Part shown: in pieces, positions 34,314 through 43,503 of the stretch
How positions within the stretch are numbered: the stretch's first letter is position 1
How the letters are laid out: each line of letters begins with the position of its first letter
Source of the DNA: BQJD01 sp964350265
GTDB taxonomy: Bacteria; Pseudomonadota; Gammaproteobacteria; Arenicellales; CAJQKF01
Reading direction: 5' to 3'
NCBI GenBank assembly: GCA_964350265.1
Contig: CAYGJZ010000003.1
Coordinates: forward strand, 38,930 to 102,929
DNA length: 64,000 bases
Program-made: the position numbers and the translations under genes
The notes under the pieces: model-generated
Told to the model about the DNA's origin: nothing
What the model saw: the letters and a program-made list of their open reading frames with translations, nothing else
Databases searched by the model: none

Positions 34314-35408
34314 TTATCTGTCTTTTTCCTCTGCGATGATCGCCGCCAGCCGCCCGATCACCGCCAGGCCACGCTCGACGAGCATGTGTTTCCAGCGCGC
34401 TTCGTCGATGTAGAAGGCGTCGCGGACCTGCCTGCGGATTGGCCCGGCCGATTCGCCGTGCGGATCCCCGTGCACGTACAGCCAGACGTCGGCGCACATC
34501 GCCGCACGTACCGTGGCCGAGTCCAGCGTGCCGAACTCCAGGCCCACCGGTGTCCACTGCACGGTGGACACGGACGGCGAGAAGCCGGCCAGGATCGAAC
34601 CCTTCGAGCCGGCATAGCCTGACGCGCCCGCGGTCGTACTGTGCACCTCGTCACCGAACCATGCATGCAAACGGTCGTAGACGCCCTCGCCGGGCTTGCT
34701 CGGGGTCATCAGTTCGCCGTAGCCGTAGGGACCCAGTCCGGTATGCAGGTCGACCAGGACCGCGCGACGCGCGGACCGGCAATGCTGGTCGCAGATCGAC
34801 TGCAGGGTGCGGTTCGACCACGACGCCTGGTTGCCGCCGTAGTGCACGCTGTCCGGGTGGCGGTACTGGCCCTTGGTCAATGCCTTGCGCACCGCGACCT
34901 CGCCGTGCTTCTCGCCGAGCGCTTCCAGCGCCGACGCGCAACGCGCGGTTTCCGTCGCGTCCAGTGTACGCGGCACGGCATAGGGCACCAGTTCCTCGAA
35001 CAGTTCGTTCTCCGGGTAGTTGCCACTCGCGTGGTCGACGAAGTTCCGGTTCAGGTCGATGTTGTCCTCGTTGACCCGGCGCAACCAGGAAAAGCCGAAA
35101 GGGTTGACCGCGTGCACCAGCACCAGCGCGGTATCGTCGTCCAGCGCGAGCCGGGCCAGGTCGCCCAGCAGCGCACACTGGATGCCCGACCCGCCGAAGC
35201 CTTCCACGCCATGGGTTGCCGAGGTTACGAAGATGACGTTGTCGGCGTCATCGCGGCCGATGCGGCAGACATCGGTGGCCAGTTCCTCGCCATCCAGCCC
35301 GGCTTCCGGATGCACATGGCTGTCCACCGCCAGGCCGGCTTCGCGGCATGCGGTGAGGAAGCGCGTTCGCGCCTGTCGGTAGTCGCTGCTGAACAAGGTG
35401 TCGGTCAT
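34314..35408 (-). CDS. M14/DUF2817 family zinc carboxypeptidase-like protein
   Basis: The 364-residue protein is of the DUF2817 branch of M14. Zinc-binding His and Glu lie in SATHGVEGFGGSGIQC, substrate-binding residues in RVNEDNIDLNRNF, the third zinc His in VLVDLHTGLGPYG, and a candidate catalytic Glu in VGLEFGT. The start at 35408 has AGGAGA upstream. No signal peptide is evident, so it is cytoplasmic. It would trim a carboxy-terminal residue or an amidated compound. It is divergent from the histidine kinase gene (83-base gap) and lies upstream of the amidase gene, with an AT-rich gap (34260-34310) between them that likely holds the amidase promoter. Confidence 0.82.
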   Translation of the reverse strand: MTDTLFSSDYRQARTRFLTACREAGLAVDSHVHPEAGLDGEELATDVCRIGRDDADNVIFVTSATHGVEGFGGSGIQCALLGDLARLALDDDTALVLVHAVNPFGFSWLRRVNEDNIDLNRNFVDHASGNYPENELFEELVPYAVPRTLDATETARCASALEALGEKHGEVAVRKALTKGQYRHPDSVHYGGNQASWSNRTLQSICDQHCRSARRAVLVDLHTGLGPYGYGELMTPSKPGEGVYDRLHAWFGDEVHSTTAGASGYAGSKGSILAGFSPSVSTVQWTPVGLEFGTLDSATVRAAMCADVWLYVHGDPHGESAGPIRRQVRDAFYIDEARWKHMLVERGLAVIGRLAAIIAEEKDR

Positions 35409-35491
35409 GGAGCATCTCCTGTGTGCCTGGGAAGAACGGATGAATCGGGCCAGGCCGGCAATACGGCCCGGTTGCGTAACGGAGTCGGCCA

Positions 35492-37540
35492 ATGAGCCGT
35501 AGCGCCAGCGAGGCGGTCGCGGTGAAACCGCACGCCGTGGACGGGACCGGCGAAACGTCGGTGGACCCGGCATCCAGCGAACCGGGAGCACTGGGTGGAC
35601 TTCTCGACGCCCTGCCCGGCGCGGTGGGCCGTGTCGGCGGCGACGGCCGCATCGCGCTGGTCAACCGCACCGCCTGCCGCTGGTACGACCGCCCGCGCGA
35701 CGACCTGGTTGGCCAGGACTTCGCGGCGCTGCACGCATGCGGCGGTACCTGCGTCATGCAGGACATCGTCGGCCGCGCGCTGGCCGGCGAGGCCATCGAC
35801 ATCGAGTGCGAAATTTCCTTCCCCGACGGCGAACAACGCGTGGTGCAGGCTGCGCTGACACCGGAAGCGGGTGCACCCTCCCCCGGCGGTTTCGTCTTCC
35901 AACTGCGCGACGTCACCCACCGCTGTACCGAGGAACACTCCCTGCGCACGGTCAACCGCCGGTTGGACCAGCGCATCCGCGAAGCCACCAGCGAACTGCG
36001 CCAGCGCAATACCGCGTTGAAGCTGGAAAACGCCGCCCGACGACGCAGCGAGAAGCGCTATCGCATCGTCTCTGAACTGATGTCGGACCTGATCTACGTC
36101 TACCGCGTCGACGCCGAGGGCCGGATGCGCGCGGTCTGGTTCACCGGCCGACTCAGCCAGGAATTCTCCCCGCAGCCCTCCCGCGGCGGGCACTTCCGCA
36201 TCTGGCGACCGCTGATCCACCCGGATGACGAGGCCATCCTCGACCGCCGCAACGAGCGGTTGATGCGCAACGAATCCTCGGTAGACGAATTCCGGGTCAT
36301 CGACCGCGATGGGCTGACGCGCTGGATCCGCGTCTTCGGCAAGCCGATCTTCAACCACTCCAGCCAGCGTGTCACCCGCATCATGGTGGCGGCACAGGAC
36401 ATCACCGAGACCCGCAACGCGAAGACCCAGCTCGAACGTCATCGCTACATGCTGGCCGAGGCACTGTCGTCGATGTCCGACGGCTTCATGCTGTTCGACA
36501 ACCGCGGCAAGCTGGTGGAGTACAACGACAAGGTGCTGCGCCTGTTCCCCCAGGCCGCACCGGCGATCACCAAGGGCGCACGCTTCGAATCCATCCTGCG
36601 GCGCAGCCTGGAGAGCGGCGAGGTGGAGATCAGCCCGCGCGACCGGGAGCGCTGGATCCGCGAACGCCTGGCGCAGTTTCCCAATGAACACGGCGCCAAC
36701 GAGGTGCAACTTTCCGACGGACGCTGGATCCTGTCCACCGACCGCCCCACCCGCGATGGCGGCATCGTCGGCATCCGCACCGATATCACGGCGCGCAAGC
36801 GCGCCGACGAACAGCGTCGCCAACAGGAAGCCGAGCTCGCCCAGGTGCTGCGACGCGCATCGATGGGAGAGATGGCCTCCGCCCTCGCCCACGAGATCAG
36901 CCAGCCGCTTTCCGCCATCGTCAACTATGCCAGCGGATTGTTGCGACGCATGGACTCCGGCGACAACGACATCGATGCCGCGGTAGCGACCCTGCAACGC
37001 ATCTGCGATTCCGGCCAGCGCGCCAAGGACATCGTCAACCACGTCGGCGACTTCGTGCGCATGGGCCGCCCGGTGGTGCGCGTGGAAAACATGCACACCA
37101 TCGTGCGCGAGGTCATCGACCTGCTTGGTGGCGCGCTGAAACGCACCGGCGTTCGCCTGGAAACCAGCATGCCCTGCGATGCCATCGAGGTGCCGGTCAA
37201 CCGCATCGAGATCGAACAGGTCATGTTCAACCTGGTGCGCAACGCCATCGACGCCATCGAGGCGGCGGCACCGGACGAGCGGCGCATCGAGCTGACCTGC
37301 GAACGGAGCCAGGACGGCTTCTGCCTGGTGCACATCGCCGACACCGGCGACGGCGTCGACGACGAAGTGCGAGACACCCTCTTTCATCCCTATGTCACCA
37401 CCAAGTCGCGTGGCCTGGGCATGGGACTGTCCATCAGTCGAACCATCATCGAAGCCCATGGCGGCCGGCTGTGGGTCGACGATGCCGCCACGGGCGGCGC
37501 CATTTTTCACTTCCGACTCCCGGTGGCGAACCATGACTAA
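35492..37540 (+). CDS. soluble PAS-domain sensor histidine kinase (FixL-like)
   Basis: The 682-residue cytoplasmic kinase has no transmembrane segment. The order is PAS (about residues 35-145), coiled coil (145-185), PAS/PAC (187-312), PAS (323-435), HisKA with phospho-acceptor His467 (ALAHEISQPLS) and HATPase (about 555-678). The HATPase shows N-box NLVRNAIDAIE, DTGDG and the G-rich RGLGMGLSISR. Triple PAS sensors detect redox, gas or small ligands; no heme or flavin residue can be assigned. The stop overlaps the response-regulator start by eight bases. The cognate regulator is FixJ-like. Confidence 0.92.
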   Translation: MSRSASEAVAVKPHAVDGTGETSVDPASSEPGALGGLLDALPGAVGRVGGDGRIALVNRTACRWYDRPRDDLVGQDFAALHACGGTCVMQDIVGRALAGEAIDIECEISFPDGEQRVVQAALTPEAGAPSPGGFVFQLRDVTHRCTEEHSLRTVNRRLDQRIREATSELRQRNTALKLENAARRRSEKRYRIVSELMSDLIYVYRVDAEGRMRAVWFTGRLSQEFSPQPSRGGHFRIWRPLIHPDDEAILDRRNERLMRNESSVDEFRVIDRDGLTRWIRVFGKPIFNHSSQRVTRIMVAAQDITETRNAKTQLERHRYMLAEALSSMSDGFMLFDNRGKLVEYNDKVLRLFPQAAPAITKGARFESILRRSLESGEVEISPRDRERWIRERLAQFPNEHGANEVQLSDGRWILSTDRPTRDGGIVGIRTDITARKRADEQRRQQEAELAQVLRRASMGEMASALAHEISQPLSAIVNYASGLLRRMDSGDNDIDAAVATLQRICDSGQRAKDIVNHVGDFVRMGRPVVRVENMHTIVREVIDLLGGALKRTGVRLETSMPCDAIEVPVNRIEIEQVMFNLVRNAIDAIEAAAPDERRIELTCERSQDGFCLVHIADTGDGVDDEVRDTLFHPYVTTKSRGLGMGLSISRTIIEAHGGRLWVDDAATGGAIFHFRLPVANHD

Positions 37541-38201
37541 ACTCGGAATCTCCAGCCTCGGCACGGCCACCGTGCACATCGTCGACGACAGCAGCGAAGT
37601 GCGCGAGTCGGTGGGCTACCTCGTCGAGTCCATCGGCCTGCAGGCAAGGAGCTACGCCACCGCCGAGTCCTTCCTGGCCGGCTTTCGCGACGAGACCGCC
37701 GGATGCCTGATTCTCGATCTGCGCATGCCCGGACCGAGCGGCCTGGAGACCCTTGGTTCGCTGCCTGCCTACGACATCCACCTGCCGGTCATCATCATGA
37801 CCGGTCATGGCGACGTGCCGGCCGCGGTGCGCGCCCTGAAGCTCGGCGCGGTGGACTTCCTGGAGAAGCCCTGCAACGACCAGACCCTGATCGAGTCGGT
37901 CAACCGTGCCATCGAGATCGACGTGCGCCTGCGCGCCGAGCGATCGCGCCTGCACACCATCAGCACCGCGGTATCCACCCTCACCCGCCGTGAAGTCGAC
38001 GTGCTCGAGCTGCTGGTGACCGGCAACTCCAACAAGGAAGTAGCCCGGGCCCTGGATCTCAGCCCGAAGACCGTCGAACGTCACCGCGCGCGCATCATGG
38101 ACAAGGCTGGCGTCAGCTCCTTCGCCGAACTGGTCAGCAACGTCTCGCTGTTGAAACAGAAATCCGCCACGGTCGATCCACTCCGACACCATGTCGCCTG
38201 A
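37533..38201 (+). CDS. FixJ/NarL-type response regulator
   Basis: The 222-residue regulator has a receiver domain (about residues 12-130) with acidic Asp18/Asp19, phospho-acceptor Asp62 (LILDLRMPGPSG), Thr in IIMTGHGD and Lys in FLEKPCND. A LuxR-type HTH follows (about 150-210: LTRREVDVLELLVTGNSNKE, then LDLSPKTVERHRARIM). It overlaps the kinase gene by eight bases, so the pair is co-translated. It also overlaps the DMT transporter gene by 11 bases, which suggests one transcript. Targets are unknown; the long untranslated region at 40106-40508 is a candidate. Confidence 0.94.
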   Translation: MTKLGISSLGTATVHIVDDSSEVRESVGYLVESIGLQARSYATAESFLAGFRDETAGCLILDLRMPGPSGLETLGSLPAYDIHLPVIIMTGHGDVPAAVRALKLGAVDFLEKPCNDQTLIESVNRAIEIDVRLRAERSRLHTISTAVSTLTRREVDVLELLVTGNSNKEVARALDLSPKTVERHRARIMDKAGVSSFAELVSNVSLLKQKSATVDPLRHHVA

Positions 38202-39096
38202 CCGGGGATCGATCCTCGGCGGAGTGAAGCTCGCACTGCTGTTGCTGCTGCTGCTCGGCGCCCTGCGTGGCGGCGCCACCAGCGTGGCCAAGTACGTCTC
38301 CATCAACGACGTGCCCCCGATCGGCTATGCCATGTGGCAGTCGCTGACCGCGGCGACCATCCTGACCCTGTTGTCGGTGGCGCGTTCACGCCACCTGCCC
38401 GACATCTTCAGCCGACCCGGCTACTTCCTGGTCTGCGGGGTGATCGGCACGGCGATACCGAACTGCCTGTTCTTCCTCGCCGTGCGCCACATCGCCGCCG
38501 GCACCATGGTGGTGATCCTCACCCTCGGCCCGATCATGACCTATGCCATGGCTGTCGCGCTGAAGACCGAACGCGCCGACCGCGTTCGCCTTTTCGGCAT
38601 CGGCCTCGGCATGACCGGCGCCCTGCTCATCGCCCTGCCCCGGGTGGATGACGTCGGCTTCAACGTCTACCTCCTGCTGGCGCTGCTCTGCCCGCTGGGG
38701 TACTCCATCATCGGCGTCTACGTGGCACGAAGAAACGTTACCGGGATCGAGCCGTACCACCTCGCCGCCGGCACCCAGATCGTGTCGGCGGCCTTCCTGA
38801 CCCCGCTGGCGCTGGCCAGCGGACAGTTCTACCCGATCTGGGCCGACATCTCGACCGAGGCACTGCTGATCGTCTTTCACGGCACGGTCGCGGCCATCGC
38901 CTTCACCTTGTTCTTCAAGATCGTCGAACTGGCCGGCGCGGTGTTCTACAGCTACAGCAGCTACGTGATTGCCGCCACCGGCATCGGCTGGGGCATGCTG
39001 ATCTTCGACGAGCGACACGGGCCGGTTTTCGGCGTCGCCGTGCTGTTGATCTTCGCCGGCTTGGCGGTCATCAATGCGCGGACGGCCAGGACCTGA
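38191..39096 (+). CDS. DMT (EamA) family transporter
   Basis: The 301-residue membrane protein has two EamA repeats of five helices each. An Ala/Leu-rich first helix (LALLLLLLLGALRGGATSV) and a basic N-terminal tail define the start. The ATG at 38191 lies inside the 3' end of the response-regulator gene, so translational coupling is likely and expression should follow the two-component operon. The substrate is unknown. It is a different subgroup from the DMT protein at 31762. Confidence 0.88.
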   Translation: MSPDRGSILGGVKLALLLLLLLGALRGGATSVAKYVSINDVPPIGYAMWQSLTAATILTLLSVARSRHLPDIFSRPGYFLVCGVIGTAIPNCLFFLAVRHIAAGTMVVILTLGPIMTYAMAVALKTERADRVRLFGIGLGMTGALLIALPRVDDVGFNVYLLLALLCPLGYSIIGVYVARRNVTGIEPYHLAAGTQIVSAAFLTPLALASGQFYPIWADISTEALLIVFHGTVAAIAFTLFFKIVELAGAVFYSYSSYVIAATGIGWGMLIFDERHGPVFGVAVLLIFAGLAVINARTART

Positions 39097-39112
39097 ACAA
39101 CCGTCACGGGTC

Positions 39113-40105
39113 CTAGCGCGCACGGTCCCGTGGCCGCTGCCAGTGCGCATGGTCGAAGGCATCCCGCGGTGCGTCCCCGGCAAGCAGGTCGGAGAGGTTG
39201 TCGTGGACGATACGAGCCACGCGCCCGAGCACGGCGTCGTCTCCGAAGCCGGCGACATGCGGGGTGAGGATGACGTTGTCGAGGCTACGCAGTGGATGCG
39301 TCGCAGGCAGCGGTTCGACCTCGTAGACATCGATGCCCGCCATGGCAGGCCGACCGGCGGCAAGCGCGCTCACCAGGGCGGATTCGTTCACCACGCCGCC
39401 ACGGGACACGTTGACCAGCACCGAGCCCGGAGCCATCAGGGCCAGGCGCCGGGCATCGAACAGTCCCAGTGTCTGGTCGGTTCTCGGCACGCACAGCACC
39501 ACCGAGTCATGCTTCGGCAAGTGTTCGTCGATGGTCTCCACCGGGTACACGTCGACACCGTTGCGCCGCGTCGCCCGTCGCGCCAGGCCGGTGACCTCCG
39601 CACCCAGTGCAAGCAGCCGACTTGCCACCTGGTCGCCGATGGCGCCATGACCGACGACCAGTACCCGGGAACCGTTGACCACGCCGAGAGCGGGTATCGC
39701 AGCCGCGCGGTTCCAGCCATCCCCCTCCACCCGGCGAACCGCGCTGTGCAACTGTCGACGCAGCGCCAGCAACATGGCAACCGCGTGTTCGGCAACCGTC
39801 TCCGACCAGACCCGCCCGCCGCTGCTCATCGTGACCCCGGGCGGAGGCGGCATGGCTTCGAAGGCATCGGTGCCGGAGGTGGTGACGTGAATCCAGCGTG
39901 GCGCATGACGCTGCACCGCCCGCGCCACCGCCGACGTGTAGCGGCTGGCGTAGATGACCAGCCCGTCGGCGCCGGGCAAGGCGTCGACCAGGCTGTCGTC
40001 GTCGCCACACTCGACCAGGCTGACGCCGGAAAGCGGAGCGCAGGCTTTGCGCAGTTCGTCGAAGCCTGCCGTGACCGCGCAGAGCACTCGGTAAGCGTTG
40101 TTCAT
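39113..40105 (-). CDS. D-isomer-specific 2-hydroxyacid dehydrogenase
   Basis: The 330-residue enzyme has the NAD-binding motif VLVVGHGAIGDQV (about residues 147-159), catalytic Arg in NVSRGGVVNESA, Glu in YEVEPLPATHP and His in LTPHVAGFGDD. The start at 40105 (MNNAYRVLCAVTAG) is chosen for its normal N terminus; no strong ribosome binding site is visible. It is convergent with the DMT gene (16-base gap) and divergent from the polyamine-type ABC operon across a 403-base gap. It belongs to the glyoxylate/hydroxypyruvate reductase-like group; the substrate is unknown. Confidence 0.87.
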   Translation of the reverse strand: MNNAYRVLCAVTAGFDELRKACAPLSGVSLVECGDDDSLVDALPGADGLVIYASRYTSAVARAVQRHAPRWIHVTTSGTDAFEAMPPPPGVTMSSGGRVWSETVAEHAVAMLLALRRQLHSAVRRVEGDGWNRAAAIPALGVVNGSRVLVVGHGAIGDQVASRLLALGAEVTGLARRATRRNGVDVYPVETIDEHLPKHDSVVLCVPRTDQTLGLFDARRLALMAPGSVLVNVSRGGVVNESALVSALAAGRPAMAGIDVYEVEPLPATHPLRSLDNVILTPHVAGFGDDAVLGRVARIVHDNLSDLLAGDAPRDAFDHAHWQRPRDRAR

Positions 40106-40508
40106 GATGATGGATATACCGCCTGTTTTTGCCACGGCAACGATGTTGCACACCAGCGATGCAACGACACGTCGAATGCACCGCAATCGTGCGTGGAAGA
40201 TGAATGTTTGCACCAGATTATCAATGTCTTAGCCTGTCGATGCCTATGCGGGATATCCCCCATACCGATGCAGGGATGGTCGCATTAGACTAGGTGCTTG
40301 CCGATATGGTGAAATGCAAAACGACAACATACCCTATGGTCTGCCGTTCAACATCACTGGGACAACGCCTTGACTATCGGGTTCCTACTCGCGCCCTGTC
40401 CAGGGGACGCATCGACAAGTACCGCCGCTGGGACTGAGCTGTCATGATTCCAAGCCACGCAGGGCGGTACGCCGCCAGACGCAGCCAAACCACCAAGAGG
40501 CCAGTCCT
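40106..40508. promoter_or_regulatory. 403-base non-coding region upstream of the polyamine-type ABC operon
   Basis: No credible gene lies here. It is less GC-rich than its flanks. It holds a perfect palindrome GGGATATCCC (40250-40259) followed by CATACCGATGCAGGG (40261-40275). It also has an 8-bp inverted repeat GTACCGCC (40419-40426) / GGCGGTAC (40463-40470) just upstream of the permease start. It probably contains divergent promoters, a regulator site and a structured 5' leader for the ABC genes. No known riboswitch consensus was recognised. Confidence 0.45.
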
Positions 40509-41363
40509 GTGAATACGCGCTGGGGACTGGTCATGCTGCCAAGCTTCCTGCTGATCGGCATACTCATCATCGCCAGCCAGTACGTGTTCCTCAAGGGCAG
40601 CTTCTACGAGGATCTCGGGCTGGGTCGCATCGGCGACACCTTCGTGTTCAAGAACTACGCGCGATTCTTTACCGACACGTTCTACCTGCGCACCTTGTGG
40701 ATCACGGTGAAGACCTCGGCGGTGGCCACGCTGTTCACCCTGCTCCTCGGCTTTCCGGTGGCCTACCTGATCGCGAGGATGAAGTCGAAGTGGTCCATGC
40801 TGCTGCTCGCCGGCATCGTCGTCGCCACCTTCGTCACCATCGTCATCAAGGTCTTCGGCCTGATCATCATCTTCGCCGCCGACGGCTGGGTCAACCAGTT
40901 CCTGCTCGGCGTGGGCATCGTCGATCGACCCTACTCCATTCTCGGCACCGAGACCGGCGTGGTGGTCGGCCTGATGCACTTCACGCTGGGCTTCGGCGTG
41001 CTGCTGCTGTACAGCGTCATCCAGACCATCCCGGTGTCCCTCGAGGAAGCCGCGCAGATTCACGGCGCCAGCCGGGCGCGCATGCATCTGCGCGTGCTGC
41101 TGCCGCTGAGCCTGCCCGGGCTGACCGTGGGTGCCTTGATGATGTTCAACATGTGCATGGGCGCCTTCACCTCTGCCGCGCTGCTCGGCGGCGGTCGCGT
41201 CTTTACCCTGCCGGTGCTGATCCAGCGAACGGTGATGATGGAGATCAAGTACTCCATGGCCGGCACGTTGTCGGCGGTGTTGCTGGTCACGGTGTTGATC
41301 ATCAACCTGCTGTCGATCTACCTGATTCGCAGATTCCGCACTGCACGACTGGTGATTGCATGA
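40509..41363 (+). CDS. ABC transporter permease, spermidine/putrescine type (PotB-like)
   Basis: The 284-residue inner-membrane permease starts at a GTG with AGAGG eight bases upstream. There are about six hydrophobic segments. The ATPase-coupling EAA loop reads SLEEAAQIHGASRARMHLRV. It is co-transcribed with the next permease (four-base overlap), the solute-binding gene and the ATPase gene, forming a complete polyamine/thiamine/iron-class importer. The residues do not fix the substrate. Confidence 0.92.
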   Translation: MNTRWGLVMLPSFLLIGILIIASQYVFLKGSFYEDLGLGRIGDTFVFKNYARFFTDTFYLRTLWITVKTSAVATLFTLLLGFPVAYLIARMKSKWSMLLLAGIVVATFVTIVIKVFGLIIIFAADGWVNQFLLGVGIVDRPYSILGTETGVVVGLMHFTLGFGVLLLYSVIQTIPVSLEEAAQIHGASRARMHLRVLLPLSLPGLTVGALMMFNMCMGAFTSAALLGGGRVFTLPVLIQRTVMMEIKYSMAGTLSAVLLVTVLIINLLSIYLIRRFRTARLVIA

Positions 41364-42244
41364 TGGAAACGCGCACCTCCGTATCCCGCATCCCGCGCCG
41401 CCAGGGCAAGCCGCCGAAAATGGGCCTGCCATACGGCAAATGGTTTCACTACCTGTACTGCTCTTTGTCCTACATCTTCCTGCTGTCGCCGATGATCGTG
41501 GTCATCGGAGCCTCCCTGCACGGCGGCGAGTACTACACGGCGATCAAGTTCCCGCCGGTGGAGCCATCCTTTCGCTGGTACGGGGAAATACCGGCCAGCC
41601 AGTTCGAGGCGCTGGGACTGAGTTTCCTGCTGGCGGGCCTGGCCGCGCTGGGGGCCTGCATCATCGGCATCCCCGCCGCGCTTGGCATCGTTCGCGCCAA
41701 GCTGCCCGGGCGAACCTTCATCTCCGCGGTGTTCCGCGCGCCGCTGCAGATCCCGTCCATCGTTACCGGCATCGCCTTCCTGCAGCTGTTCTACCTGGTC
41801 GGTGACGCCAGCGGACTGTACCTGCAGGGTACCTTCACCGGCCTGTTCCTTGGTCACCTGTTCGTCGCGACGCCGTACGTCATCGGTACCGTGACCGCCA
41901 TCCTGCAGCGCTTCGAGACCCGTCTCGAGGAAGCGGCGTTCAGCCTGGGTGCCGGCCGCTGGAGCACGTTCCGACGCGTCACCCTGCCGGTGATCATGCC
42001 CGGTGTCTATGCCGGCGCGCTGTACTCCTTCATGGTCTCCTTCGGCGACGTGCCAATCTCCATCTTCCTGACCTCGCCCGGCTTCGTGACCTACCCGGTA
42101 GAGCTGTTCTACGGTCTGGAGAACGATTTCAACCCCAGCATCCTGGCCTCGGCCTCGCTGGTGATCTTTTTCTGCCTCGCTGTACTGCTCGGCATGCAGA
42201 AACTCGTCGGTCTCGACACCTTGTTGAGGTCCGGCAGCCGCTAG
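41360..42244 (+). CDS. ABC transporter permease, spermidine/putrescine type (PotC-like)
   Basis: The 294-residue second permease, starting at either of two tandem ATG codons (41360, 41363), overlaps the first permease stop. The N-terminal about 35 residues are basic and cytoplasmic, followed by six helices. The EAA loop is ETRLEEAAFSLGAGRWSTFR. It pairs with the PotB-like protein in the channel. It lies 45 bases before the solute-binding gene. Confidence 0.92.
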   Translation: MMETRTSVSRIPRRQGKPPKMGLPYGKWFHYLYCSLSYIFLLSPMIVVIGASLHGGEYYTAIKFPPVEPSFRWYGEIPASQFEALGLSFLLAGLAALGACIIGIPAALGIVRAKLPGRTFISAVFRAPLQIPSIVTGIAFLQLFYLVGDASGLYLQGTFTGLFLGHLFVATPYVIGTVTAILQRFETRLEEAAFSLGAGRWSTFRRVTLPVIMPGVYAGALYSFMVSFGDVPISIFLTSPGFVTYPVELFYGLENDFNPSILASASLVIFFCLAVLLGMQKLVGLDTLLRSGSR

Positions 42245-42289
42245 CCTCCTGGGCTACACCTTTTCTCAACAGCAAACGAGGAAACGACG

Positions 42290-43369
42290 ATGACAACCAA
42301 ACTATCGCGTCGCAAGACCCTGCTGCGGGGTTCGCTCACCGCGATTGCCCTGACGATTGCCGGCCAGGCCGGTGCCGCCGGGCAGTTCGACGGCGTAACC
42401 CTGACCATCGCGACCTGGGGTGGGTCGTGGAAGGAGAACATCGAAAGCGTTATCGTGCCGAAATTCGAGGCGCTGGGCGGCAAGATCGAGTTCGTGACCG
42501 GCTCTCCGCAGGCCAACCTGGCGAAACTGATCGCGGCGCGCGGCCAGGCGCCCTTCGATGTCATGGAGGCGCTGGACGCGCAGGAGAAGGACCTGTTCTC
42601 CGACGACAGCTTCCTGCAGAAGATCGACCTGTCGAAGATTCCCAACACCGCTGACCTGGATGACTGGCAGTACAACGAGTGGCGGGTCGGTTCCTGGAAC
42701 ACCCAGGAAACGATCTGCTACAACAAGGACAAGTTCGCCGAGCTGGGCATCGAGCCGCCGAAGACCTACACCGACCTGATCAACGAGAAGCTCGCCGGTC
42801 GCATCTCCATCCCGGACATCACCTCCGGTGGCGGCCTGGCCAACTTCGGTGCCCTTGCCTACGCTGCCGGTGGTGACGAAACCAACGTGCAGCCGGCACT
42901 GGAGTTGATCAACAAGCTCAACGCCCTGAAGTTCTGGTCGCGTGGCGGCGAAGTCATCACCCAGATGCAGACCGGCGACGTGTATGCCGCCATCATGCAT
43001 GCCGGCTGGTGCGTGCGCGCCCACAATGCCGGCGTTCCGGTGGCCACCACCCACCCGGTGATCAACGATGAACATACCGGCGTGAACAAGTATGGCTGGC
43101 TGGTGGTGCTGAAGAACAGCAAGCATCCGGACGCCGCGGCATGGTACATCAACGAGTACCTGAGCCCGGAATTCCAGTACATCCTCGCCACCAAGAGCGG
43201 CGTGGTGCCGGACAACAAGAAGGCGATTGCCCGCCTTGACGAAGATCCGGTGCTCAAGGAGCTGCTGATGCTGGACCCGGAGATGATCTCCAAGAGCCTG
43301 CGCATCGACTACGGCAAGGCGAACATCGCCGACTGGACCGACCAGTGGAACCGGTCGGTGTCACAGTAG
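42290..43369 (+). CDS. ABC transporter solute-binding protein, polyamine type (PotD-like), Tat-exported
   Basis: The 359-residue periplasmic binding protein is of the extracellular family 1/PotD-like class. The N terminus shows a twin-arginine motif (LSRRKTLLRG) before a short hydrophobic stretch ending near AGAAG, so export may use Tat. The mature part starts LTIATWGGSWKENIES and continues with FEALGGKIEFVTGSP, the usual polyamine/thiamine-group pattern. The AGGA upstream of the ATG is good. Two hairpins follow before the ATPase gene, which would favour higher production of this subunit. Confidence 0.92.
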   Translation: MTTKLSRRKTLLRGSLTAIALTIAGQAGAAGQFDGVTLTIATWGGSWKENIESVIVPKFEALGGKIEFVTGSPQANLAKLIAARGQAPFDVMEALDAQEKDLFSDDSFLQKIDLSKIPNTADLDDWQYNEWRVGSWNTQETICYNKDKFAELGIEPPKTYTDLINEKLAGRISIPDITSGGGLANFGALAYAAGGDETNVQPALELINKLNALKFWSRGGEVITQMQTGDVYAAIMHAGWCVRAHNAGVPVATTHPVINDEHTGVNKYGWLVVLKNSKHPDAAAWYINEYLSPEFQYILATKSGVVPDNKKAIARLDEDPVLKELLMLDPEMISKSLRIDYGKANIADWTDQWNRSVSQ

Positions 43370-43385
43370 CCTGACCATGCCGACA

Positions 43386-43414
43386 GGACCGGTCGGCGCC
43401 GTGCCGACCGGTCC
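43386..43414 (+). other. intercistronic stem-loop after the solute-binding gene
   Basis: A perfect 12-bp stem (43386-43397 with 43403-43414) with a 5-base loop, 17 bases after the solute-binding stop. It is typical of 3'-end structures that protect abundant binding-protein mRNA inside ABC operons. Confidence 0.6.
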
Positions 43415-43430
43415 ATCTTCCCGACACCGG

Positions 43431-43457
43431 AATGGCCGGACGACGCCCGGCCATTTT
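43431..43457 (+). terminator. second intercistronic hairpin with short T-run, partial terminator
   Basis: AATGGCCGG (43431-43439) pairs with CCGGCCATT (43447-43455) and runs into TTTT (43454-43457). It is a weak intrinsic terminator shape between the solute-binding and ATPase genes, so downstream genes may be transcribed less, or from a secondary promoter in 43458-43503. Confidence 0.55.
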
Positions 43458-43503
43458 CTCAACAACGAACGATCATTCTGTAAACCACAGCCTGGATGCG
43501 GTC

